Below, one piece after another: positions 1 to 4,865 of a DNA stretch of 5,328 bases. The stretch's first letter is position 1. Each line of letters starts with the position of its first letter. A program made the translations under genes and the position numbers. The notes below the pieces were generated by a model, which did no database searches, had not been told where the DNA came from, and saw nothing but the letters and a program-made list of their open reading frames with translations. The stretch comes from Deltaproteobacteria bacterium. GTDB taxonomy: Bacteria > Desulfobacterota > Dissulfuribacteria > Dissulfuribacterales > UBA3076. The stretch is taken from the NCBI GenBank assembly GCA_021159445.1, contig JAGGRV010000567.1, positions 1-5,328 of the forward strand, in the 5' to 3' direction.

Positions 1-18
1 CCAACCGGAGTAATGACC

Positions 19-258
19 ATGATAAACAAATCTCAATATGAAAAACGTATCTTAAGTGAAATAAGATCATTGCCGGTAGAATCTCTGCCTAAAGTAGCTC
101 GATTGCTTTCGTTGATCAGAGAGGAATTTGTAACCCCGGAATCAAAATTTCCATTAGGTGAAGAAGACATAAGTCATGAGAAAACAAGAAATCTTCTTTT
201 AACTTCCAAGGGCAATTGGGCTGCGGATGTTATCGCGGACAGGGAAGACAGAGTATGA
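19..258 (+). CDS. VapB-like antitoxin of a PIN-toxin pair
   Basis: This encodes a 79-residue protein, the probable antitoxin for the PIN nuclease that follows. Such antitoxins bind and block their VapC partner and usually repress their own promoter. Seen: an amphipathic helical N-terminus (ILSEIRSLPVESLPKVARLL, residues about 10-29), an acidic middle, and a C-terminus (GNWAADVIADREDRV) of the toxin-wrapping kind often found just before VapC genes. I see no clear DNA-binding fold. Start choice: GGAG at 7-10 lies 8 nt before the ATG at 19 but only 2 nt before the ATG at 13, so 19 is preferred. The stop overlaps the toxin start as ATGA (255-258), which implies translational coupling. The promoter lies left of the window. 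The assignment rests mainly on context, because VapB-type sequences diverge quickly. Confidence 0.75.
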   Translation: MINKSQYEKRILSEIRSLPVESLPKVARLLSLIREEFVTPESKFPLGEEDISHEKTRNLLLTSKGNWAADVIADREDRV

Positions 259-713
259 AAGTCATCTATTTCTGTGATACTTCAGCGATTATAAAATTGT
301 ACCATGCCGAAATTGGTACGGATTACATGGAATCAATATTTGATGATAACCAATGTACAATTATGATCTCTGAGTTGACGCTTGTGGAATTTGATTCATC
401 TGTATCGAAAAAAGTTAGAACTGGCGATATATCAGCGTCTGCAAAAAATGAGGCAATAAAAAATTTTAAAATGGATTGTCAAAACAGATTTTTCGTTAAT
501 CCCTTGGATTCAAGAATAATAAGAAGCGCCAGAAAAATTATCAACAAGTATGGAAACAAGCTCTCCATTAGAACACTTGATGCGTTACAATTGGGATCAT
601 GTCTCGCGGAAGAACAGGAAGGGCTACATTTTGTATGCGCCGACTCGCGTTTAAACAAGATTTGCAAATTAGAAGGGGTATCAACGATTAACCCAGAAAC
701 AATTAATGACTAA
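255..713 (+). CDS. vapC: VapC-like PIN-domain ribonuclease toxin
   Basis: This is a 152-residue single PIN domain, predicted to be the Mg2+-dependent endoribonuclease toxin of a type II TA pair; VapC family members cut tRNA or rRNA in the cytoplasm. The acidic quartet is visible: D8 in FCDTSAIIKLY, E45 in LTLVEFDSSV, D109 in RTLDALQLGSCL, and D130 in FVCADSRLNKI. The hydrophobic-D-[ST]-S/A start and the ADSRL near the C-terminus are typical of the family, and the length is close to the usual 130-150. Start choice: an in-frame ATG at 216 lies inside the antitoxin gene, while the ATG at 255 overlaps the antitoxin stop by 4 nt, has AGGGA at 241-245, and places the first Asp at residue 8 as expected. 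The gene is AT-rich like its antitoxin. Its last 8 nt overlap the start of a PseG-like fragment. All catalytic residues are present, so it is probably active. Confidence 0.9.
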   Translation: MKVIYFCDTSAIIKLYHAEIGTDYMESIFDDNQCTIMISELTLVEFDSSVSKKVRTGDISASAKNEAIKNFKMDCQNRFFVNPLDSRIIRSARKIINKYGNKLSIRTLDALQLGSCLAEEQEGLHFVCADSRLNKICKLEGVSTINPETIND

Positions 714-891
714 TATTCTTTTCCACTACAACGCTTTCCCCAAAATCGGCATGGATTACATTACCCGCTGCCTCGCCCTAGTGGATGATCTCCACGAAGT
801 CCACAGTTGCCGTATTTTCTTTGCCGTGCGTACCGGTCCTCTTGGGATTAAAATGGTAGAGAAAAAAGGTTATCAAGTACTTAAGGCCTGA
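706..891 (+). pseudogene. Truncated PseG-like UDP-sugar hydrolase, N-terminal fragment
   Basis: This is a 61-codon frame resembling the N-terminus of PseG-type UDP-2,4-diacetamido-2,4,6-trideoxy-altropyranose hydrolases (GT-B-like fold, pseudaminic acid synthesis for flagellin or surface glycans). The recognisable pattern is: strand ILFHYNAFPKIG, then GMDYITRCLALVDDL, which matches the family's 'IGxGHxxRCLxLAxxL', then a second strand IFFAVR and MVEKKGYQVL, which matches 'EKGYxV'. The family is usually over 300 residues, so most of the protein is missing. The histidine of the GxGH motif, catalytic in characterised PseG, is replaced by Y18 (G-M-D-Y). The ATG lies inside the VapC stop region (ATGACTAA, 706-713), so the TA pair may have inserted at the 5' end of a pseG-like gene. 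The frame ends at TGA 889-891 and I found no continuation downstream. The family call is by pattern recognition; nonfunctionality is likely. Confidence 0.55.
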
Positions 892-923
892 AAAAAATAA
901 CTTGGCATTTTCGCATCCCATCT

Positions 924-1019
924 TCACCATATCTTTAATAGATCCTCAATGGCAAAATCCTTGAATTGACGCTGACCGGTTTTAGTGGAGAACTCTATGT
1001 TGGCTGGGAATGGGTGATC
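924..1019 (-). pseudogene. C-terminal remnant of an unidentified protein
   Basis: On the minus strand, 31 sense codons follow an in-frame TAG (1020-1022) and end at TGA (924-926). The peptide has ordinary protein character: it begins DHPFPANIEFSTKTGQRQF and ends KDFAIEDLLKIW. There is no start codon, and the upstream sequence is repeat copy A, which is not in the same open frame. I read it as the last part of a gene whose body was lost when repeat sequence was joined to it. I cannot name the family. It may instead be a chance open stretch; the low frequency of stops and the balanced composition argue mildly against that. Confidence 0.25.
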
Positions 1020-1024
1020 CTACA

Positions 1025-1257
1025 CACATCAAAATGACATCATCAAAAGCCTCAAGGAAAATAGTGCCTGTACCGATATCAGAAAGAAGGGACCAAGGTG
1101 GGACTGGCAACAAACAAATTTATCCCGGTCGGTGTCGTCCTGAAGGATGTTTCTCCACTCGATACCAAAGGCCATAATGTGGTGGAGAAAACCCGGTGAC
1201 ACCGAGCCCGGATCGTCTCGGCAGGAGGGAAATGAAGATTTCTTGAGTAAATTGCCA
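1025..1257. repeat. Dispersed repeat copy A (modules 2 and 3)
   Basis: This is a 233-nt stretch matching 2312-2552 in the same orientation along nearly its whole length. Its first 90 nt or so also match 4871-4961. All three copies share an identical 20-mer, here at 1052-1071 (TCAAGGAAAATAGTGCCTGT). Module 2 runs to about 1117 and module 3 from about 1121 to 1257. Module 1, present in copies B and C, is absent. On the plus strand, module 3 reads as a protein C-terminus (ATNKFIPVGVVLKDVSPLD, then TKGHNVVEKTR and TGA at 1197-1199). On the minus strand, module 2 reads SLLSDIGTGTIFLEAFDDV. No gene of normal length is present. Confidence 0.85.
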
Positions 1258-1417
1258 GCATGGATACATGCGGTCCCGTGAGCCATCAAGCGAGGGGGGA
1301 AATTTGTCCCACAAACCCGATCCCTCAAACAACTATAGCACGAGTTGACAATATCTGAGATTAATGGCAGCTTAATAAGTAGTAGCCAACTTTTTTAAAT
1401 CAGGCGTGGAGGATAGA
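1258..1417. other. Noncoding spacer with a candidate promoter for the DUF104-PIN operon
   Basis: No credible gene lies here. The left half is G-rich (a run of six G near 1295) and the right half is AT-rich. It contains a perfect TTGACA at 1345-1350. The best -10-like hexamers (CTTAAT/TTAATA, 1371-1377) lie 20-21 nt further on, longer than the usual 16-18, so the promoter is only a candidate. The ribosome binding site GGAGG at 1408-1412 belongs to the following antitoxin. Confidence 0.4.
1345..1377 (+). promoter_or_regulatory. Candidate sigma-70-like promoter for the DUF104-PIN pair
   Basis: The -35 is TTGACA, an exact consensus match, at 1345-1350. The -10 candidate is TTAATA at 1372-1377, and the spacing of 21 nt is suboptimal. 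It lies about 40 nt before the antitoxin start, with no other gene between, which is the expected position. The weak point is the spacer. Confidence 0.3.
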
Positions 1418-1624
1418 ATGACAAGACAGATAGAGGCTTTGTACGAAGACGGAGTATTAAAGCCATTATTTCCTTTAAAGCTCAGAGAACATGAGAGAGT
1501 AAGATTGATCCTTGAGGAGAAAGAAACTGTTGTGAGAGCCACAAGCGGTATGTTCGGCGAGTTGGATCATAGCACCATTGATGAGATTGCCCTTTCCCCT
1601 AAATATCTTTCTGAAGAGTCCTAA
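1418..1624 (+). CDS. DUF104 / AF2212-like antitoxin
   Basis: This is a 68-residue protein of the DUF104 (AF2212-like) family, small antitoxins found next to PIN-domain toxins. The N-terminus MTRQIEALYEDGVLKPLFPL shows the family pattern 'xIxAxYExGVxKPLxPL', followed by KLREHERVRLIL. These give the expected small beta-barrel-like N-terminal fold. The acidic C-terminal tail (about residues 45-68: MFGELDHSTIDEIALSPKYL) is the likely toxin-binding part. Start choice: GTG at 1406 is in frame, but GGAGG at 1408-1412 lies 5 nt before the ATG at 1418 and the family motif starts there. The stop is 2 nt before the toxin ATG, so the two form an operon. Regulation is unknown; a TTGACA lies 68 nt upstream. 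Confidence 0.88.
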   Translation: MTRQIEALYEDGVLKPLFPLKLREHERVRLILEEKETVVRATSGMFGELDHSTIDEIALSPKYLSEES

Positions 1625-1626
1625 CC

Positions 1627-2151
1627 ATGTTTCTCTCAGACATTGAAGACGGTTGTAATATCTTCGTAGATGCCAACATTTTTGTATATCACTTCTCAAG
1701 AAAATCGAGATTCAATGCTGCGAGTACGAACTTCCTCGCACGTGTCGAAAAAAAGGAAATCGTGGGTGTTACCTCCACAACAGTAGTACAGGAAGCAACC
1801 CATCGCATGATGATCATAGAAGCAGTTACTACTGTTGGTGAGAATGTAAAAAACATCGTAAAGCATCTGAAAGGCCATCCCGACATTGTTAAGAATTTAA
1901 AGAAACATCGTACCATACCTGAAAAAATGGCTTCCTTCGGTTTGGAGATAGTGTCTTCCGACATGAATGTGATCAAAAGAAGCCAAGAGATGAAGAGGCG
2001 CTTTGGTCTGCTTTCAAACGATTCCCTCACCCTACAAATTATGGAGGATATGGAGATCAAGAATCTCGCCTCTAATGATGCCGACTTTGAGACGGTGAAT
2101 TTTATTAAGCTGTATAAGCCTTCAATAAGCGTTGAATCGGCAGAAAAATAG
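1627..2151 (+). CDS. PIN-domain toxin paired with DUF104 antitoxin
   Basis: This is a 174-residue PIN-domain protein, the predicted ribonuclease toxin of the preceding antitoxin. Conserved acidic residues: D15 in IFVDANIFVYHF, E56 in VVQEATHRMM, D132 in LLSNDSLTLQIM, and D151/D153 in LASNDADFETV. 'VDANIFVY' and 'NDSL...ND.DF' are characteristic of the archaeal/deltaproteobacterial PIN group that pairs with DUF104. It is longer than typical VapC toxins (about 130-150). The extra length sits between the second and third acidic motifs, in a lysine-rich, probably helical segment (residues about 70-104: GENVKNIVKHLKGHP, VKNLKKHRTIPEKM). The segment could be a substrate-binding insertion. The ribosome binding site is weak (GAAGAG, 1613-1618), so translation probably depends on coupling to the antitoxin 2 nt upstream. 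It looks intact. The substrate RNA cannot be told from sequence. Confidence 0.9.
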   Translation: MFLSDIEDGCNIFVDANIFVYHFSRKSRFNAASTNFLARVEKKEIVGVTSTTVVQEATHRMMIIEAVTTVGENVKNIVKHLKGHPDIVKNLKKHRTIPEKMASFGLEIVSSDMNVIKRSQEMKRRFGLLSNDSLTLQIMEDMEIKNLASNDADFETVNFIKLYKPSISVESAEK

Positions 2152-2185
2152 GAAACTCCACACTCCCCTCTCACCTTCTGACTTT

Positions 2186-2552
2186 CTCACCCTCTCACAG
2201 CTTCCAAAAACTTCTCCCTCGATTCTGGAATATCGTACTTCCCGGCCGTCCGGAATCCCCCATCGCGGATCTTATTTGCCAAATCCGTATCCTGAAAGAT
2301 TTTCAACTGCGCACATCAAAATGACATCCTCAAAAGCTTCAAGGAAAATAGTGCCTGTGCCGATATTAGAATAAAAAGACCAAGATGAGATAGGCGACGA
2401 ACAAACTTATCCCGGTCGGTGTCCCCTCTGTCCTGAATGATGTTCCTCCGCTCGATACCATGGGCCATAATGTAGTGGAGAAAACCCGGTGACACCGAGC
2501 CTGGATTGTTTTGGTATGAGGGAAATGAAGTTTTTTTTGAATAAATTTGCCA
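2186..2552. repeat. Dispersed repeat copy B (modules 1, 2 and 3)
   Basis: This is the most complete copy. Module 1 (2186-2291) matches 4686-4791 at 103 of 106 positions by my count. After a 20-nt linker, modules 2 and 3 (2312-2552) match copy A. The shared 20-mer is at 2339-2358. Relative to copy A, module 3 carries a 6-nt insertion (near 2423) that keeps the plus-strand reading frame open to the same TGA (2490-2492). On the minus strand, module 1 encodes a protein-like C-terminus (DTDLANKIRDGGFRTAGKYD, then IPESREKFLEAVRG and TGA). The copy separates the DUF104-PIN pair from the AbiE pair. No transposase or clear terminal inverted repeat is visible. Confidence 0.85.
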
Positions 2553-2650
2553 CGTCCCCCATACGTGATGGATGTTGCTCGGTATCTTGGAGTCATAAAT
2601 TCATGTGTTACCCGATCAATATCATCTGGGGAAAGCCCCAAGGTAAAGGA
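2553..2650 (-). pseudogene. Possible remnant of an unidentified protein
   Basis: The minus strand is open from just after TAA (2651-2653) through the non-repeat sequence and has protein-like composition: SFTLGLSPDDIDRVTHEF followed by MTPRYRATSITYGGR. There is no good start codon (only TTG at 2641), and the frame then runs into repeat copy B. I do not recognise the family. It may be gene debris like that at 924-1019, or chance. Confidence 0.18.
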
Positions 2651-2657
2651 TTATATC

Positions 2658-2680
2658 CAACCAGGTATAAAAACTGGTTG
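2658..2680. repeat. Short perfect hairpin
   Basis: The arms CAACCAG (2658-2664) and CTGGTTG (2674-2680) are perfect inverted repeats around a 9-nt AT-rich loop. No T-run follows on either strand, so it is not a convincing intrinsic terminator. Function unknown. Confidence 0.4.
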
Positions 2681-2767
2681 TGAATATTCAGGTGCTCTGC
2701 TGTAGGCGCGTTATGCACATTCTGCACGAACGTTATATATTAAATCAGATAGAGAATATACCTCAAA

Positions 2768-2798
2768 GTCTATCATATCTATCATAAAAGAAATAGAC
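2768..2798. promoter_or_regulatory. Tandem 9-mer inside an inverted repeat, possible operator
   Basis: TCTATCATA is repeated back to back without a mismatch (2769-2777, 2778-2786). The outer GTCTAT (2768-2773) is matched by ATAGAC at 2793-2798. AbiEi antitoxins are known to repress their own operon by binding repeated sites upstream, so this is a plausible operator. It lies about 110 nt before the best promoter candidate, farther than usual, so the role is uncertain. Confidence 0.25.
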
Positions 2799-2878
2799 TA
2801 CCAAAAAAGAAACCTCCTGTCCCTCATTACAAGCCTGTGCTCACCGATCCAGTGTTCCTATGATTCTAAGATTCCCCC

Positions 2879-2907
2879 TTGATTTTTTGGCCGAAATCAG
2901 ACATATT
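2879..2907 (+). promoter_or_regulatory. Candidate promoter for the AbiE operon
   Basis: TTGATT (2879-2884) and CATATT (2902-2907) are separated by 17 nt, each matching the sigma-70 consensus at four of six positions. The predicted transcript would start near 2914, leaving about 40 nt before the preferred AbiEi start. Confidence 0.3.
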
Positions 2908-2952
2908 GTTACCACTTAGGAACAAATGGAGACCCTTTGTCTGGAGCCAAAA

Positions 2953-3546
2953 ATGAAAGAACGGCCTGAAGAAATCTTCCGCAAGCACGGTGGCCAACTT
3001 CGAATGAGTGAGGCTATCGAGCACGGCATCACACGCTACATGCTTTATTCGCTCAGGGACAAGGGCGTCATCGAGCAGGTGAGCAGAGGTATCTATCGGC
3101 TGGTGGAACTGCCTCCGATCAGCAACCCCGATCTAGTTACGGTCAGTCTTCGCTTCCCAAACGCCGTCATCTGTCTCGTCTCCGCACTGGCCTATCATGA
3201 CATCACGACCCAGATTCCACATGATGTTTCCGTGGCGGTGCCAAGGGACTCGCGGATGCCATCACTCGACTATCCTCCCATCCAGGCCCACAGATTCTCG
3301 AATGAAGCATACAAATCCGGCATCGAAAAGCATCTGATTGATGGAGTACACGTCAAAGTCTACAGCCCCGAAAAAACCCTGGCCGACTGCTTCAAGTTTC
3401 GTAATAAGATCGGAATGGACGTGGTGCTGGAAGCACTGAAATTTTACAAGACACGAAAGAAGTTCGACCTTGGTGAACTGCTCAAATACGCCAAGATCTG
3501 CCGGGTCGAAAAGGTGATGCGGCCATACCTGGAGGCAACGGTATGA
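2953..3546 (+). CDS. abiEi: AbiEi-family antitoxin / transcriptional regulator
   Basis: This is a 197-residue antitoxin of the type IV AbiE system. Family members have an N-terminal winged helix that represses the operon and a C-terminal domain that neutralises the toxin without tight binding to it. Seen: winged helix at residues about 5-50, with recognition-helix region TRYMLYSLRDKGVIEQV and wing SRGIYRL. The middle region contains VSALAYHDITTQIP and VAVPRD. The AbiEi signature SPEKTLADCFKFRNKIGMDV (residues 138-157) is followed by LEALKFY. Start choice: GGAG at 2943-2946 lies 6 nt before the ATG at 2953, and the winged helix begins there. An in-frame ATG at 2926 with AGGA at 2918-2921 would add nine residues and cannot be excluded. 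The stop overlaps the toxin start by 4 nt. Base composition is higher in G+C than the upstream TA genes. Confidence 0.9.
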   Translation: MKERPEEIFRKHGGQLRMSEAIEHGITRYMLYSLRDKGVIEQVSRGIYRLVELPPISNPDLVTVSLRFPNAVICLVSALAYHDITTQIPHDVSVAVPRDSRMPSLDYPPIQAHRFSNEAYKSGIEKHLIDGVHVKVYSPEKTLADCFKFRNKIGMDVVLEALKFYKTRKKFDLGELLKYAKICRVEKVMRPYLEATV

Positions 3547-4445
3547 AGTCTCCCAGAAACATCCCCGCGTCCGTCCGGCAACGCCTCCTCAACCGGGCCA
3601 AAAGCGACCGACGGCCATTCAACGAGTTGCTTCAATACTATGCCATGGAGCGATTCCTCTACCGGCTATCCCAATCCGCTCACGCCGACCGATTTATTCT
3701 CAAAGGTGCTTTGATGTTGAGAGTCTGGCGTTCGCCGGAACTTCGTCCGACCATGGACATCGACATGCTGGGAAAAACGAGCAACGAGGAAGCCGACATC
3801 GTCGCACAGATCCGGGACATTTTGACCGTGGATGTGGAAGCGGACGGGCTTGCCTTCGATCCTGATTCCATTCAGGCCGAGCGGATCACCGAAGACGCGG
3901 ATTACGAGGGGATCAGGATTCGGTTCCTGGGCGCATTGGGCTCTGCGAGAATCAATATGCAGATTGATATCGGCTTCGGTGACGTCGTTTATCCAAAGCC
4001 TGAAGAATCGGATCTTCCGACTATGCTGAATTCCCCAGCACCACGACTGCTCTGCTACAGCCGTGAGAGCTCTATCGCGGAAAAGCTTGAGGCCATGGTC
4101 AAGCTGGGTATGCTGAACAGCCGGATGAAGGATTTCTACGACATCTGGTTATTATCCCGGCAGTTCGATTTTGATGGAACTAAGTTGTCCGAGGCCATTC
4201 GCCTGACCTTTGAACGGAGAGGCACGACGCTGCCCGCGAAAATTGAGGCATTTACTCAGCCTTTCATCGAGGCCAAACAGACCCAGTGGGCGACGTTCTG
4301 GAAAAGGCTCCAACAGGATCACGTTCCTACCTCATTCAGAGAAATCATGGCTTCGGTGGACAGATTTCTATCGCCTATCGTCGTGGCCCTTTCCTCCGGC
4401 AAACCAAGTCCCATAAACTGGACTGCACCCGGCCCATGGACCTGA
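3543..4445 (+). CDS. abiEii: AbiEii-family nucleotidyltransferase toxin
   Basis: This is a 300-residue nucleotidyltransferase of the AbiEii/AbiGii (MenT-like) family. Characterised relatives are bacteriostatic toxins; some add nucleotides to tRNA 3' ends, and AbiE was first described as a phage abortive-infection system. Motifs seen: FILKGALML (residues 51-59, the family's LKGG-type loop, with A56 in place of the second Gly); RPTMDIDML with D72 and D74, the paired metal ligands; a third acidic strand NMQIDIGFGDVV with D142 and D147; SSIAEKLEAMVKLG with E180/K181; and SRMKDFYDIWLL with R194, K196, D197 and D200. All the core residues are present and the length is normal, so it should be active. 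GGAGG at 3531-3535 lies 7 nt before the ATG, which overlaps the abiEi stop as ATGA, so the two are coupled. The substrate RNA and nucleotide cannot be read from sequence. Confidence 0.92.
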   Translation: MKSPRNIPASVRQRLLNRAKSDRRPFNELLQYYAMERFLYRLSQSAHADRFILKGALMLRVWRSPELRPTMDIDMLGKTSNEEADIVAQIRDILTVDVEADGLAFDPDSIQAERITEDADYEGIRIRFLGALGSARINMQIDIGFGDVVYPKPEESDLPTMLNSPAPRLLCYSRESSIAEKLEAMVKLGMLNSRMKDFYDIWLLSRQFDFDGTKLSEAIRLTFERRGTTLPAKIEAFTQPFIEAKQTQWATFWKRLQQDHVPTSFREIMASVDRFLSPIVVALSSGKPSPINWTAPGPWT

Positions 4446-4463
4446 GCCGGTGGACTTTCATCA

Positions 4464-4488
4464 AAAAATTACCCTCGCAACTGGTAAT
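4464..4488 (-). terminator. Weak intrinsic terminator on the minus strand
   Basis: ATTACC (4468-4473) and GGTAAT (4483-4488) form a 6-bp stem with a 9-nt loop. Read on the minus strand, the stem is followed directly by six T (4464-4469, partly within the stem foot). It would stop leftward transcripts before they enter abiEii. The stem is short and AT-rich, so confidence is low. Confidence 0.25.
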
Positions 4489-4508
4489 CACCCAAGGAAG
4501 AGATTATA

Positions 4509-4572
4509 CTGATAGAAAAGGGACTAAATGTGTCAAAAGTGTAGCCCTGACCCCATTTAACACTCCTATCAG
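4509..4572. repeat. REP-like imperfect palindrome
   Basis: The outer arms CTGATAG (4509-4515) and CTATCAG (4566-4572) and inner arms TAAATG (4525-4530) and CATTTA (4554-4559) fold into an imperfect hairpin of 64 nt. The loop contains GTCAAAAGTGTAGCCCTGAC. I recall similar 'GTGTAG-CCTGACCCC' segments recurring in environmental proteobacterial genomes near REP-associated tyrosine (Y1) transposases; that link is from memory. No transposase is in the window. A perfect 10-bp palindrome, CCTGATCAGG, follows at 4575-4584. Confidence 0.45.
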
Positions 4573-4635
4573 ACCCTGATCAGGCATTGGTTGGCCGAAG
4601 AGATCAAAAAAGAACTGAAATTGGTAGAAGGATAA
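4561..4635 (+). pseudogene. C-terminal remnant of a CopG/BrnA-like antitoxin
   Basis: Directly after an in-frame TAA (4558-4560) are 24 sense codons ending in TAA (4633-4635). The peptide is HSYQTLIRHWLAEEIKKE followed by LKLVEG. The 'YQTLIRxWLxExxKxE' helix is the typical C-terminal end of ribbon-helix-helix CopG/BrnA-type antitoxins, in which it follows the DNA-binding fold. The N-terminal ribbon and first helix are missing, and a REP-like palindrome overlaps the fragment's first four codons. No partner toxin (BrnT-like or RelE-like) remains on either side. It is too short to function. The match is strong by eye but covers only about 20 residues. Confidence 0.55.
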
Positions 4636-4686
4636 TCTTTTCTCTTCAAAAGCTGTATCTCAATCTCGGGCCTTCAGCGTATCCAC

Positions 4687-4788
4687 TCACCCTCTCACCG
4701 CTTCCAAAAATTTCTCCCTCGATTCTGGAATATCGTACTTCCCGGCCGTCCGGAATCCCCCTTCGCGGATCTTATTTGCCAAATCCGT
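4687..4788 (-). pseudogene. C-terminal fragment of an unidentified protein (module 1 reading frame)
   Basis: The peptide TDLANKIREGGFRTAGKYDI continues PESREKFLEAVRG and ends at TGA. The same peptide, with D for E in IRDGG, is encoded in copy B at the same relative place. Of three nucleotide differences between the copies, two are synonymous in this frame and the third gives the D/E change, so the sequence evolved as coding DNA at some stage. The glycine- and charge-rich end resembles an ordinary enzyme C-terminus, but I do not recognise the family. The parent gene is not in the window. An ATG at 4873-4875 gives a 62-residue frame that includes the linker; this is unlikely to be a functional gene. 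Confidence 0.35.
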
Positions 4789-4822
4789 ATCATCTGTGCA
4801 ATCTGTGTCAAAAAATAACAAA

Positions 4823-4865
4823 AGGGGCATAGTCCAACAAGCATTATTCGCCGGCCCCTCTTTTT
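4823..4865 (+). terminator. Terminator-like hairpin in the copy C linker
   Basis: AGGGGC (4823-4828) pairs with GCCCCT (4854-4859), followed by CTTTTT on the plus strand. The 25-nt loop is long and no plus-strand gene ends nearby, so it may be a relic. Confidence 0.25.

Larger units (their letters stand above)
2681..2925. other. AT-rich intergenic region upstream of AbiEi
   Basis: No coding frame with protein character is seen. The stretch holds a 9-bp tandem duplication and short inverted repeat (2768-2798) and a candidate promoter (2879-2907). It is probably the control region of the AbiE operon. Confidence 0.4.

Noticed and set aside
1029..1328. Minus-strand open frame of about 99 codons over repeat copy A
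   Set aside because: The frame is a different one from that showing conservative change between copies, is broken in copies B and C, and has no ribosome binding site or recognisable family.
1258..1344. A further gene or structured RNA between repeat copy A and the DUF104 antitoxin
   Set aside because: No frame with protein character and only very short inverted repeats around GGGAAATTTGTCCC, not enough to support an RNA element.
1689..2174. Long minus-strand open frame opposite the DUF104-linked PIN toxin
   Set aside because: It lies antisense to a gene with clear PIN motifs, and its composition (Ser/Phe/Ile rich) is what the antisense of such a gene gives.
2489..2683. Plus-strand 64-codon frame running out of repeat copy B
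   Set aside because: Cys/Ser-rich composition, no start signal, and only part of it lies in conserved repeat, in the wrong frame relative to module 3.
4286..4579. Plus-strand 97-codon frame overlapping the end of abiEii
   Set aside because: Two thirds lie out of frame inside abiEii and the remainder crosses the REP-like element; no family features.
4587..4832. Plus-strand 81-codon frame through module 1 of copy C
   Set aside because: In module 1 the substitutions favour the minus-strand reading, and the part before it overlaps the antitoxin remnant in another frame.
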